Below, piece after piece: positions 40,617 through 49,006 of a stretch of DNA of 64,000 nucleotides. Position 1 is the first letter of the stretch. Each line of letters begins with the position of its first letter. Origin of the DNA: Bryobacterales bacterium (GTDB lineage Bacteria; Acidobacteriota; Terriglobia; Bryobacterales; Bryobacteraceae); contig PMOK01000042.1 of the NCBI GenBank assembly GCA_003162425.1, positions 1 through 64,000 on the forward strand, in the 5' to 3' direction. Position numbers and translations under genes: made by a program. Under the pieces are notes generated by a model. The model had not been told where the DNA came from. It saw nothing but the letters and a program-made list of their open reading frames with translations, and did not search any database.

Positions 40617-43222
40617 GTCTCCAGTTCCTCCGCCGCCGGGGGTGGTCCGCCCTCAGCCAAAACGAAATAAAACGTTGCGCCTTGATTGACGCCGGCTTCC
40701 GCCCACACTTGTCCTCCGTGGCGATGGACAATCCTCTGGACAATCGCCAGACCGACGCCCGTTCCTGGATATTCCTGGGCTCCATGCAAGCGCTGGAATA
40801 CGCCGAAAAGCTTGTTCGCGTAACGCATATCAAAACCCACGCCGTTGTCGCGAACGTAATACACCGGCCTCTGGCCGCCGCCGGGCGTCAGAGCGCCCAC
40901 TTCGATCTTGGCCACTTCTCGCTTGCGCGTGTACTTAAATCCGTTGGAAAGCAGGTTGACCAGGACCTGTTTGAGTAACCCAGGATCGCCTTCGCAAGGC
41001 GGAAGGTCGCCGATTGTAATTTCCACTCGACGGCCCTCCAGTTCTGCGCGAAGGTCGTGCAGAACCTGCCGCACCAAATCAGCCGGAGCGATGGGTTGCT
41101 TGCGGAGCGGCTGCCGGCTGAGGCGGGAGAAGGCCAGCAGATCGTCAATCAGCGCGCCCATCTGTAAGGCATTCTTCCTGGTTACTGCCAGATAATGTTG
41201 CGCCTGCTCGGGAAGCTGAGGCGAATACTCTTCAAGCAGGATTCGCGAAAAACCATCCACTGCTCTTAGTGGCGCGCGCAGATCGTGGGATACCGAATAC
41301 GCGAAAGCTTCCAGCTCACGATTGGCGGACTCGAGTTCGGCCGTGCGTTGAATGACACGCTGTTCCAGTTCCTGATTGAGCTTGCGAATCTCCTCTTCGG
41401 CCTCCGTGCGGTCTTGGATATCCGTGCACGTCCCGACCCACTCCCGGATGCTCCCGTCCCGTTCCAGTACCGGGACACTGTGCACAGCCACCCAGCGATA
41501 TTCGCCATCGTGACGGCGCAGGCGATATTCCGCGCGATAGAAACTCTTGGTTCTCACAGCGTTCGCCCAAACCTCCAAGATTCGCTCGCGATCGTCGGGA
41601 TGCAGTGCATTGAACAAGCCCCAGCCCGGGACTTCATCCACGGTCTGGCCGGTGAAATCGCGCCACATAGGCACGTCTCCAACCACCTCACCCTGCGCGT
41701 TAGTCGTCCAGACCACCTGCGAGGTGGCAAGCGTCAGCGAGCGGTAACGCTCCGCGCTCAGCGCCAGCGCCTCATTCGCCTGCTTCTGCGCGGTGATATC
41801 CCGTGCGATCACGGAAGCTCCCACGATGTAGTTCCTCGAATCCCGAATCGGTGATTCGCTCAGCGATACGATGATCCGGCAGCCATCTTTCCTCACACGC
41901 TCGGTCTCGAAGTGCTCAATGCGCGCTCCACGGCGCAGGTCGTCCAAAATCTCTGGAAGCTCGTGGGCCCGCTCCGGCGGGATGAGAACCGATACGGATT
42001 TCCCCACCATTTCCTCGGATGAGTAACCATAGATACGCTCCGCGCCTTTGTTCCAGGTGACAACAATGCCGTCGAGGTTCTTGCTGAGGATGGCATCGTC
42101 GGAATGCTCCACGATTGCGGTGAACAGCCGGGCTGTCTCCTCCGCTTTCTTACGTTCCGTGATGTCCCGGCAGGTCCACACACAATGGGTGTAGTGGCCG
42201 TCCGGGCCGGCCAGCGGCTTGAAGTTCCATTCCAGCCAGATCTCCGGGCCGTCTTTGCGCTCGGCGGCTTGCTCCAGGTACGTAGGGCACATCGTCCGCG
42301 CGGCGTTCCCGGGCCGTTCAATCAGATGCGGGCTCATCTGGGGCCTGAACAGAAGTGCGTGCGCTCCCTTTTGTAGATCTTCCAGATTGAAGCCGGTGAT
42401 GTGCTCGAATGCCGAGTTGGCAAACACCGGCTCCTGGCAACAGGTATCCGTTCCGGAGACCTTGACGATTAAAATCCCATCGCTGGTCTGCAAGACAGCG
42501 GATTCCAGCAGCCGCATCTGTTCTTCGGTGCGCTTCCGCTCGGTAGTATCGGTAAAGAATAGAGTAAGCCCGTCGGGCGAGGGATAGCAGCGGACTTCGA
42601 GCCACGCGTTGAGCGGGTCCTCAAAAAACGCCTCCACTTGGACCGGGACGTTCTCCGCCTGCGCTCGGCGGAAGGCAGCCCCGAATGCCGAATCCTCTAG
42701 CCCGGGCCAGAATTCCCACAAATTGGTGCCCAGCAGTTCGTCGCTCGTCCTGCCGAGCAGTTTCGCTCCTGCTGAATTGACATACGTACGACGCCACTCA
42801 CGATCGAAGGCGGTGAAACCGTCCGAGATACGCTCCAGAATGGCAGTCGTCTCGCGGTGAGCTTCTCTCAATTGCTGCCCGGCCTGTTTCAGCCGTTCCG
42901 CCATCACGCTCGCAACAACGCCCGTGACCACGAGGGTGCCAACGCCGATCCAATGCGTCGGGTTCGCTATCGTGAAGGAACCGACCGGCTCGACAGCGAA
43001 AAATATCGACTCCAGGGTACACAGAATCGTGGTGAGGAGACCGGGCCCAAGGCCACCCGCTATCGCGCTCACGACGATAAAAGGTGCGTACGTGATGAAC
43101 GGCAGGATGGTCGACGGATGGAGGGGGATGCGTAGAAGCTGAGCCAGGATGGCTAGCGCGATGGCTGCCGTATAGCGGGCCAAAAGCCCGCTCAGTCGAA
43201 ACGATGGTGTGAAATCCAGCAT
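40598..43222 (-). CDS. Membrane multi-PAS sensor histidine kinase
   Basis: A protein of 874 residues. Four N-terminal membrane helices (residues 8-110) resemble the DUF4118/KdpD-type sensor. About four PAS/PAC units follow (AILERISDGFTAFDREWRRT, AIVEHSDDAILSKNLDGIVV, SLTLATSQVVWTTNAQGEVV and one with a degenerate start near 225). A phytochrome-type HisKA has His646 in YSVSHDLRAPL, and the HATPase has NLLSNGFKYT, DNGVGFDMRY and GTGVGLAIV. All catalytic motifs are intact. The Rcp1-like regulator gene lies 15 bases upstream in the same direction and is the natural phosphorylation partner. Confidence 0.93.
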   Translation of the reverse strand: MLDFTPSFRLSGLLARYTAAIALAILAQLLRIPLHPSTILPFITYAPFIVVSAIAGGLGPGLLTTILCTLESIFFAVEPVGSFTIANPTHWIGVGTLVVTGVVASVMAERLKQAGQQLREAHRETTAILERISDGFTAFDREWRRTYVNSAGAKLLGRTSDELLGTNLWEFWPGLEDSAFGAAFRRAQAENVPVQVEAFFEDPLNAWLEVRCYPSPDGLTLFFTDTTERKRTEEQMRLLESAVLQTSDGILIVKVSGTDTCCQEPVFANSAFEHITGFNLEDLQKGAHALLFRPQMSPHLIERPGNAARTMCPTYLEQAAERKDGPEIWLEWNFKPLAGPDGHYTHCVWTCRDITERKKAEETARLFTAIVEHSDDAILSKNLDGIVVTWNKGAERIYGYSSEEMVGKSVSVLIPPERAHELPEILDDLRRGARIEHFETERVRKDGCRIIVSLSESPIRDSRNYIVGASVIARDITAQKQANEALALSAERYRSLTLATSQVVWTTNAQGEVVGDVPMWRDFTGQTVDEVPGWGLFNALHPDDRERILEVWANAVRTKSFYRAEYRLRRHDGEYRWVAVHSVPVLERDGSIREWVGTCTDIQDRTEAEEEIRKLNQELEQRVIQRTAELESANRELEAFAYSVSHDLRAPLRAVDGFSRILLEEYSPQLPEQAQHYLAVTRKNALQMGALIDDLLAFSRLSRQPLRKQPIAPADLVRQVLHDLRAELEGRRVEITIGDLPPCEGDPGLLKQVLVNLLSNGFKYTRKREVAKIEVGALTPGGGQRPVYYVRDNGVGFDMRYANKLFGVFQRLHGAQEYPGTGVGLAIVQRIVHRHGGQVWAEAGVNQGATFYFVLAEGGPPPAAEELETCSINP

Positions 43223-43237
43223 ACACGCTCTCGTTTC

Positions 43238-43681
43238 TCAAGCTGTTTTCTGATCAAATTTACGCGCTGCCTCATTGAGCAGCAGCCAATAGAGCCCGAG
43301 CTGCCGGATGGATTCGGTGAATTGCGCGAAATCAACCGGCTTCACAATGTAACTGTTGACGCCGAGCCGGTAACAAGTCGACAGATCCGTGTCCTCGCGC
43401 GAAGAAGTGAGCACCACCACGGGGATCATTTTGGTCCGGTCGTCCCCTTTGATTCGGGCCAGCACCTCGATCCCGTTCACTTTTGGCAATTTCAAATCCA
43501 GTAAAATCAGTTTGGGCATATTCCGCACACCGTTACCAAATAGAAATTCCAGCGCCTCAGCGCCATCGCGGACCACGTGAATCCGGTTGGTGAGGTTGTT
43601 TTTCTTTAACACATGGAGGGTGAGCTCTTCGTCGCTGGGATTATCTTCCACCAGCAGCAGTTCGACGGCTTCCTTTGACAT
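43238..43681 (-). CDS. Single-domain response regulator, Rcp1 type
   Basis: A protein of 147 residues made of one receiver with no output domain. Acidic pocket VEDNPSD is at 11-17, phosphoacceptor Asp62 in [12 protein letters not shown], the Thr/Ser switch in VVLTSS and Lys in YIVKPVD. The extended loop after the phosphoacceptor strand and the C-terminal GLYWLLLNE helix are typical of Rcp1-like regulators paired with phytochrome-type kinases. It is encoded just before such a kinase (40598-43222). Confidence 0.95.
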   Translation of the reverse strand: MSKEAVELLLVEDNPSDEELTLHVLKKNNLTNRIHVVRDGAEALEFLFGNGVRNMPKLILLDLKLPKVNGIEVLARIKGDDRTKMIPVVVLTSSREDTDLSTCYRLGVNSYIVKPVDFAQFTESIRQLGLYWLLLNEAARKFDQKTA

Positions 43682-43693
43682 ACGCTTTGATCC

Positions 43694-45274
43694 TTAACTC
43701 AGCTCGGTGCCACCGCTAACGCTTGGGGCCATGGTTGCAACACGCGCCGCTTTGGTTAAATTCGCACCGTTTATAGCCCCGAGCGTTAGAGCGGGGATCA
43801 CATTTTCGTTTTCCCAGCGCGGAAGAAAAATCTCGAAGAGCGACCCTGCGCCTGGACTACTATCCACGTTGATCAACCCGTCCGCAGCGGTCACCACGGC
43901 ATGCACCACCGCCAGGCCCAGACCTTTCCCGACCTCCCTCTTCTTGTTGGTGAAGAACGGTTCGAACAAATGCTCGGCGATCTCGCTATCCATGCCGGCG
44001 CCATTGTCCTCCACCGCCAGCCGCACGAATGCCTGCGAACCCGGCAGCTCGACATTGCTGGTCTGAATGGACACTTTGCCGCCGCGCGGCATCGCATCTC
44101 GCGCGTTAAGGGTCAGATTGAGCAAAGCCTGTTCCATCTGACTGGTATCTACTCGAATTTCGCCGAGCTCGGGGGCCAAGCTGGTTTCTACAGTAATCGA
44201 GGGACCGGCCATGCGCCGCAGCATCGGCAGAAGACGGTTCACTAGCGAATTCAAGTCTATGGCCTTTGCTTCCGCAGGCCCCTTTCGGCACAACCCGAGG
44301 AGTTGATCAGCAAGCACCGCCGCACTGAACGCAGCCCGATGGATCGCTTTGACCCGCCGTTTGGAGCGATCGCCCTCAGCCATCTCGTCCAGCATTTCCT
44401 GGCTGTACCTGACGATGCCCGTCAGCAAGCGACTGAAATCGCGCGCTATGCCGCTCGCCAGCCGCCCGGCTACCAGCATCTTCTGCTGCTGCCGAATCTG
44501 TTTTTCCTCCCAATCGCGGGCCGTCACGTCCCGGAAGGTCGCTACGGTTCCGGATGGCCGGTCATTCATCCGGCTAATTGCAAGATGACCCTCCACCGTA
44601 ACAGCCTGCCCGTCGCGAGGGGTCAGCCGCGCTCCGCGTGGCAGCTCCGAACCGGCGCCAGACGCAATTGCCGCACTCAGTTCTCCCGCCAGATCGCGGT
44701 CCGCGAAATCCATTAAACTAACCACGTCCGAGAGTTGCCGGCCAACCGCGTCGGCTTGCGCCCAACCTGTCAGGCGCTCGGCATGGGGATTCAAGAATTG
44801 AATGCTGCCGGAGGCGTCGGTCACAACCACCGCATCCGCCAGGGAATGAAGCACCGTGCCAAGCCACGCCTCGCGCTTTCTCAATTCCTGTTCGGCCCGG
44901 TGCTTGTAGAGCGCCACCTCAATCGTGCTGGACAGGTTGATATGATTGATCGGCTTCACCAGATAACTATAAGGTTCGGTTGCTTTGGCTCGCTCCAGCG
45001 TGTCTTTGTCGGCGTACGCCGTTAAAAAGACAACCGGAAGATGAAAGCGATTGCGCACTTCCGACGCCACCGCGATACCATCGGAGGGCCCCTGAAGATG
45101 GATATCCATCAGGACGAGGTCCGGAGACGTCTGCTCTATGCTCCGAAGCGCCTGCTCGCCCGAGGCCGCGATCGACGGAACCGTGTAACCGGCTTTGAGG
45201 AGCCGCCGTTCGAGGTCGCATGCCACAATGGCTTCGTCTTCCACGATCAGAATTTTAGTTTGCGATGCGGGCAT
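43694..45274 (-). CDS. REC-PAS-HATPase protein with lost phosphoacceptor His
   Basis: A protein of 526 residues. The receiver (1-125) is complete, with VEDEA, Asp57 in LMDIHLQGPSDG and Lys in YLVKPIN. A PAS domain (about 140-255) and an NtrB-like kinase core follow. The DHp helix reads GRLASGIARDFSRLL, where the usual sequence is GxIAHDFNNLL. The residue in the phosphoacceptor place is Arg278 (codon 44441-44443, CGC instead of CAC on the coding strand). The ATPase half looks intact (LNLTLNARDAMP, EDNGAGMD, GKGLGLAVVHAVV). It probably binds ATP but cannot autophosphorylate in the standard way. Confidence 0.9.
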   Translation of the reverse strand: MPASQTKILIVEDEAIVACDLERRLLKAGYTVPSIAASGEQALRSIEQTSPDLVLMDIHLQGPSDGIAVASEVRNRFHLPVVFLTAYADKDTLERAKATEPYSYLVKPINHINLSSTIEVALYKHRAEQELRKREAWLGTVLHSLADAVVVTDASGSIQFLNPHAERLTGWAQADAVGRQLSDVVSLMDFADRDLAGELSAAIASGAGSELPRGARLTPRDGQAVTVEGHLAISRMNDRPSGTVATFRDVTARDWEEKQIRQQQKMLVAGRLASGIARDFSRLLTGIVRYSQEMLDEMAEGDRSKRRVKAIHRAAFSAAVLADQLLGLCRKGPAEAKAIDLNSLVNRLLPMLRRMAGPSITVETSLAPELGEIRVDTSQMEQALLNLTLNARDAMPRGGKVSIQTSNVELPGSQAFVRLAVEDNGAGMDSEIAEHLFEPFFTNKKREVGKGLGLAVVHAVVTAADGLINVDSSPGAGSLFEIFLPRWENENVIPALTLGAINGANLTKAARVATMAPSVSGGTELS

Positions 45275-45297
45275 AGTTTTGTCTCACGTGAGCAGCG

Positions 45298-47151
45298 TCA
45301 ATTCGCGAACGCCAACCGGGCGACCGACCCCACCGCATCGTTGGCCCACTCCAGAAGTTCCCCTTTGGTCAGGTAATGCCAGGTGGATTGCCCTTCCGAA
45401 GCATCTCGCCAGGGAGCCTCCTCGCGATAGCCCTCGATGATTCGCACGCAAATCCCCGGCTTCAAGTCCACTAGCCTGGTGGCCAGTTCCGAGCGAAGTT
45501 TGTCGTCCGCGGCTGCATTGGCGATCACGAGTCGAATGGGCCGTTCGTACGTCTCGGCCAGCTGCAGCGCTTCCTCACAGTCGCTGGCTTCGAGGACGCT
45601 GTACCCATACTCCTCAAAATAACCATGGAGCAACCGCCGCACTTCAGAATTCCGATCGATTACCAGAAGTACATTCTGGTTCTCGCCGTCAATCGGTAGG
45701 CCTGCGGCGGCAACCTCAACCGAGGGCAAATAAACGTCAAAGACGACCTTTTTATCCGTCTCCATCCGCGCACTCAATATCCCACCCATTCGTTTGGTAA
45801 TGCCGTATGCAAAAGGCAGACCTTCCCAATTTCCGTCCCAGGAAGGATCGAAAACACGATCCACACTGGCCGCATCCTCTTTCGTGGTGGTGTAAGAGAT
45901 TCGGATGCGGACCCATTCGGCGAGACCTTCCAATTCGGCCCCGAAGGCCGCCACCGCGATGCCGCCATCGGCGTCCGCCCAGTGATGCGCATGCTTTAGT
46001 AACATGTCCAGAGCTCGGGTCAGCTCGCGTGGGTCCGCGTGTACGGGCCTTGGAGCTGGATCAAGCTGTACCGTAAGACCCGGCAAAGCTTTCTGCCAGG
46101 TTTTCCGCAGATTATCCAGGATTTCATTCACCTTGACGACTTGCGGTTTGATTTCCCGATCCTGCCCAAAGGCGCGCAGCCGGCAGGTCACCCCGAATGC
46201 GTCCAGAGCAGCGTTCTCGATGGTTTCGGCGGTGGAACGCAGGGTACTCTCGGCGGGCAGCGAATTGAGTAATCGTGTACTCTCCTCGGCTACCACGCTC
46301 AGTTCCATGTCGAGTTGACCGGCAATTCCGTCCGCTAGCCGCGACAGCGCATTGTGCTTATGGTCCTGCTTCGACTGCTCCTCTTCAAACCGTCGCAGCG
46401 TTACGTCTTTGAAGGTAACCACTACACCGTCCGCTCGACCCTCATGCCACCTGGGAGCGAGACTGCCTTCAATGGCATAGCGTCGGCCGTCGCCGCCGTC
46501 CAGCCAGGTATCGTTGGGTAAGGCCACCGGCGTCCCCTGCAGCCTTGCCAACGGGATAAGGTCGTCCACCGCCCTGCCGTCCTGGTGCGAGATCCGCAGC
46601 AGATCATAGAGAGGGCTACCCAGAACATCATCCACCTTGCACCCGAACAAGTCTTCGGCCAACGGGTTGATATAGGAAATCCGTCCCACACCATCGGCAA
46701 CCAGAACCGCATCCGGCACAGCCGCGAAACTTGCGCTGAACCAATCTCTTTGCTCGCGCAGAAACCGCTCGTGGCGATGCTTGGAGATCGCGATCTCGAT
46801 GGAGCCCCGCAGGCTAACTGAGTCGATTGGTTTCTTGATATAGCCAAACGCCTGGGTCTGGCTGGCTCGTTCCAAGGTCTTCGGATCTTCGTAGGCGGTG
46901 AGATAGACCACCGGGATGTCGAAATCCTTCCGAACCTGCTCTGCAACCTGGATTCCGTCCACGTTTCCCCGCAGGCGAATATCCATCAGGATCAAGTCAG
47001 GGGTCTGCTCCCGGATCACTTGTAACGCCTCGCCGGCGGTGCCCGCAACAGCCGGCACTCGATAACCCGCCCGCTCCAGCCGGCCCTGCAAGTCGGCGGC
47101 GATCAAACCTTCATCCTCTACGATAACGACGCTATGTTCAGAAGATTCCAT
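45298..47151 (-). CDS. REC-PAS-pseudokinase-pseudoreceiver protein
   Basis: A protein of 617 residues. The first receiver (1-125) is intact: VEDEG, Asp57 in LMDIRLRGNVDG and Lys in YIKKPID. A PAS domain follows. The kinase core lines up with its neighbour at 43694 but has lost its key residues: RLADGIAGQLDMEL in place of the His motif, MLLKHAHHWAD in place of the N-box, and no recognisable glycine boxes. The last 125 residues look like a second receiver (VLLVIDRNSEVRRLLHGYFEEYG) with VIANA in place of the phosphoacceptor Asp. A good ribosome binding site GGAG stands 7 bases before the ATG. It is the first gene of the signalling array. Confidence 0.85.
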   Translation of the reverse strand: MESSEHSVVIVEDEGLIAADLQGRLERAGYRVPAVAGTAGEALQVIREQTPDLILMDIRLRGNVDGIQVAEQVRKDFDIPVVYLTAYEDPKTLERASQTQAFGYIKKPIDSVSLRGSIEIAISKHRHERFLREQRDWFSASFAAVPDAVLVADGVGRISYINPLAEDLFGCKVDDVLGSPLYDLLRISHQDGRAVDDLIPLARLQGTPVALPNDTWLDGGDGRRYAIEGSLAPRWHEGRADGVVVTFKDVTLRRFEEEQSKQDHKHNALSRLADGIAGQLDMELSVVAEESTRLLNSLPAESTLRSTAETIENAALDAFGVTCRLRAFGQDREIKPQVVKVNEILDNLRKTWQKALPGLTVQLDPAPRPVHADPRELTRALDMLLKHAHHWADADGGIAVAAFGAELEGLAEWVRIRISYTTTKEDAASVDRVFDPSWDGNWEGLPFAYGITKRMGGILSARMETDKKVVFDVYLPSVEVAAAGLPIDGENQNVLLVIDRNSEVRRLLHGYFEEYGYSVLEASDCEEALQLAETYERPIRLVIANAAADDKLRSELATRLVDLKPGICVRIIEGYREEAPWRDASEGQSTWHYLTKGELLEWANDAVGSVARLAFAN

Positions 47152-47416
47152 TACCTACTCCGTTTATAAAAGGGGGGGAGCCGGTAACGCGACACCCTGG
47201 ATCGCTTGCGCAGACCACGCCCGCGAGGAGACAGATTATGTGTACGTTTAGCTTAGTAGTTGAGGAGTCGAAATCTTCTCCTCAAAAAGCTACCTAGCAC
47301 GTTTGAGCCCCACACCCTGAGGGTATAACTCACTTCACCCTCCTTCGTCGAATCGAGCCACGTCACTCTGTTGCAATGAAAGAAGATCTCCCGGAGCAAG
47401 CACTGCTACTCGAAAG
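47152..47416. other. Longest gene-free gap; upstream region of the signalling array
   Basis: 265 bases between the start of the pseudokinase gene and the stop of the beta-CASP gene, both on the minus strand. It must hold the promoter of the array. On the minus strand there is a TATAAA (47163-47168) about 12 bases before the gene, next to a run of seven C. A weak hairpin TGAGGAG/CTCCTCA lies at 47261-47284. No repeat family and no small gene is visible. Confidence 0.4.
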
Positions 47417-48835
47417 TCACAACTCAAAACTGCGGCCCCGTTCTGGAATTATTACTTCCAGGCCGTACCTTTCTCGAATCGCCGCCCGGAACGCCAGCTG
47501 CTGGTCCGGCTCGCCATGCACGAGAAACACCTTCTTCAGGCCACCGGCAATTGGTTTCATCCAGGTGAGCATCTCTTCCCGGTCCGCATGACCGCTCAAT
47601 GCATCCAACTTCTGGACCTCGGCTCTGAGTGGCATGGGTTCGCCGAAAATCGGCACTTCTGCATGCTGTTCTTCGATTTTTCTGCCCAGCGTATTCTCGG
47701 CCTGGTAGCCGGTGATGAGCACCGTATTGCGATGATCGCCAACGTTATTCTTCAAATGATGCAGTACCCGGCCAGCCTCGCACATGCCTGACGCCGAGAT
47801 AATCATAAAGGGACCGTGCAGGTCGTTGAGCGCTTTGGATTGCTCCACATCCCGGATGTAGGTGAGGCGCGAGAATCCAAATGGATCTTCGTGGTTAGTC
47901 AAGAACTCCTGCGCTTCTCGATTGAACAGTTCCGGATGCTTACGGAAGACTTCCGTCACGTTGACCGCCAGTGGGCTGTCAACAAAGATTGGGAAGCTGG
48001 GAATCTCCTTAGCATTGATGAGCTGATGCAGCATCAATACTAATTGCTGCGTTCTGCCCACCGCAAAGGCCGGCACGATGATCTTTCCCCCGCGCTGGTA
48101 CGTACGGTTCACTATGTGCGCGAGTTTTTCCCTGACAGATTGGATGGGTTCGTGCACGCGGTCGCCGTAGGTGCTCTCCATGATCAGGTAATCCGCTGCG
48201 GAAAGCGGCTCCGGATCGCGGATGATGGGCAGACCTGGGCGTCCCAAGTCGCCGGTGAAACCCAAACGTGTTTTTCGCCCCTGGGATTCCAGGTCGAGCA
48301 GCATGCAGGTGGACCCTAGCATGTGCCCGGCTTCGAACGATTGGTAACGGATACCTGGCGCAATTGCGGTGGGCGCGTGAAGCGGCACGGGCCGGAATAG
48401 AGGGTAAGTGGCCTCGGCATTCTCCACCGTGTAGAGCGGCTCCACCATGTGATCGCCGGCCTCGGCTCCCACGTTGAGGGACTTGCGGCGCAAATACCGC
48501 TTATTCAGAAATGCAGCGTCCTTTTCCTGGATGGAAGCGGAGTCGGCCAACATAGGGCGGCACAGGTCGGCGGTCCCTGCGCTCGCGTAGATCGGTCCGT
48601 GGAATCCGTTCTTAACCAGCAGCGGCAGGTTTCCGCTGTGATCGATGTGGGCATGCGAAAGCATTACTGCGGAAATCTCCCGGCAGGGAAACGGAAAGTT
48701 CTTGTTTCGTTCCTCGGCCTCTTTCCGGCGTCCCTGATACTGCCCGCAATCCAAGAGATAACACTTGCCGTCCACTGTGAGTTGATGCATGGAGCCGGTG
48801 ACAGTCTTGGCCGCACCCCAGAAGGTGAGTTTCAT
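47417..48835 (-). CDS. Metallo-beta-lactamase / beta-CASP RNase-type nuclease
   Basis: A protein of 472 residues. The start MKLTFWGAAKTVTGSMH is the conserved N-terminus of this family; an upstream GTG at 48853 lies inside a repeat. The zinc site is the HAHIDHSG motif near residue 60, with further metal ligands in FEAGHMLGS and GDLGRPG. The beta-CASP insertion (VPAFAVGRTQQLVLML) and the C-terminal SGHADREEM His motif follow. Family members are RNA exo- or endonucleases of the CPSF73-like type. It is monocistronic. Confidence 0.92.
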   Translation of the reverse strand: MKLTFWGAAKTVTGSMHQLTVDGKCYLLDCGQYQGRRKEAEERNKNFPFPCREISAVMLSHAHIDHSGNLPLLVKNGFHGPIYASAGTADLCRPMLADSASIQEKDAAFLNKRYLRRKSLNVGAEAGDHMVEPLYTVENAEATYPLFRPVPLHAPTAIAPGIRYQSFEAGHMLGSTCMLLDLESQGRKTRLGFTGDLGRPGLPIIRDPEPLSAADYLIMESTYGDRVHEPIQSVREKLAHIVNRTYQRGGKIIVPAFAVGRTQQLVLMLHQLINAKEIPSFPIFVDSPLAVNVTEVFRKHPELFNREAQEFLTNHEDPFGFSRLTYIRDVEQSKALNDLHGPFMIISASGMCEAGRVLHHLKNNVGDHRNTVLITGYQAENTLGRKIEEQHAEVPIFGEPMPLRAEVQKLDALSGHADREEMLTWMKPIAGGLKKVFLVHGEPDQQLAFRAAIRERYGLEVIIPERGRSFEL

Positions 48836-48845
48836 CCTTTCAAGT

Positions 48846-48929
48846 TTAGCCACGGATGCACACGGATGCTCACGGATAAAACGAACCCAATGGTTCTATC
48901 CGTGTCCATCCGTGTGCATCCGTGGCCTA
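48846..48929. repeat. Palindromic repeat family R4, copy 2
   Basis: 84 bases of TTAGCCACGGATGCACACGG-type arm and complement, between the divergent beta-CASP and mannosyltransferase-like genes. It begins 11 bases before the chosen beta-CASP start. Confidence 0.9.
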
Positions 48930-49006
48930 TCAGGTGTTTCCCGTACGGGACCCTAGGGTGAATCCCCGATTGGTCTCGCGCCCAACGGCTGTTAAATTCA
49001 GGTTGG

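Noticed and set aside
47261-47284. Hairpin TGAGGAG/CTCCTCA as a terminator for the beta-CASP gene.
   Set aside because: Weak 7-base stem with a 10-base loop and no T-run on the minus strand after the stem.
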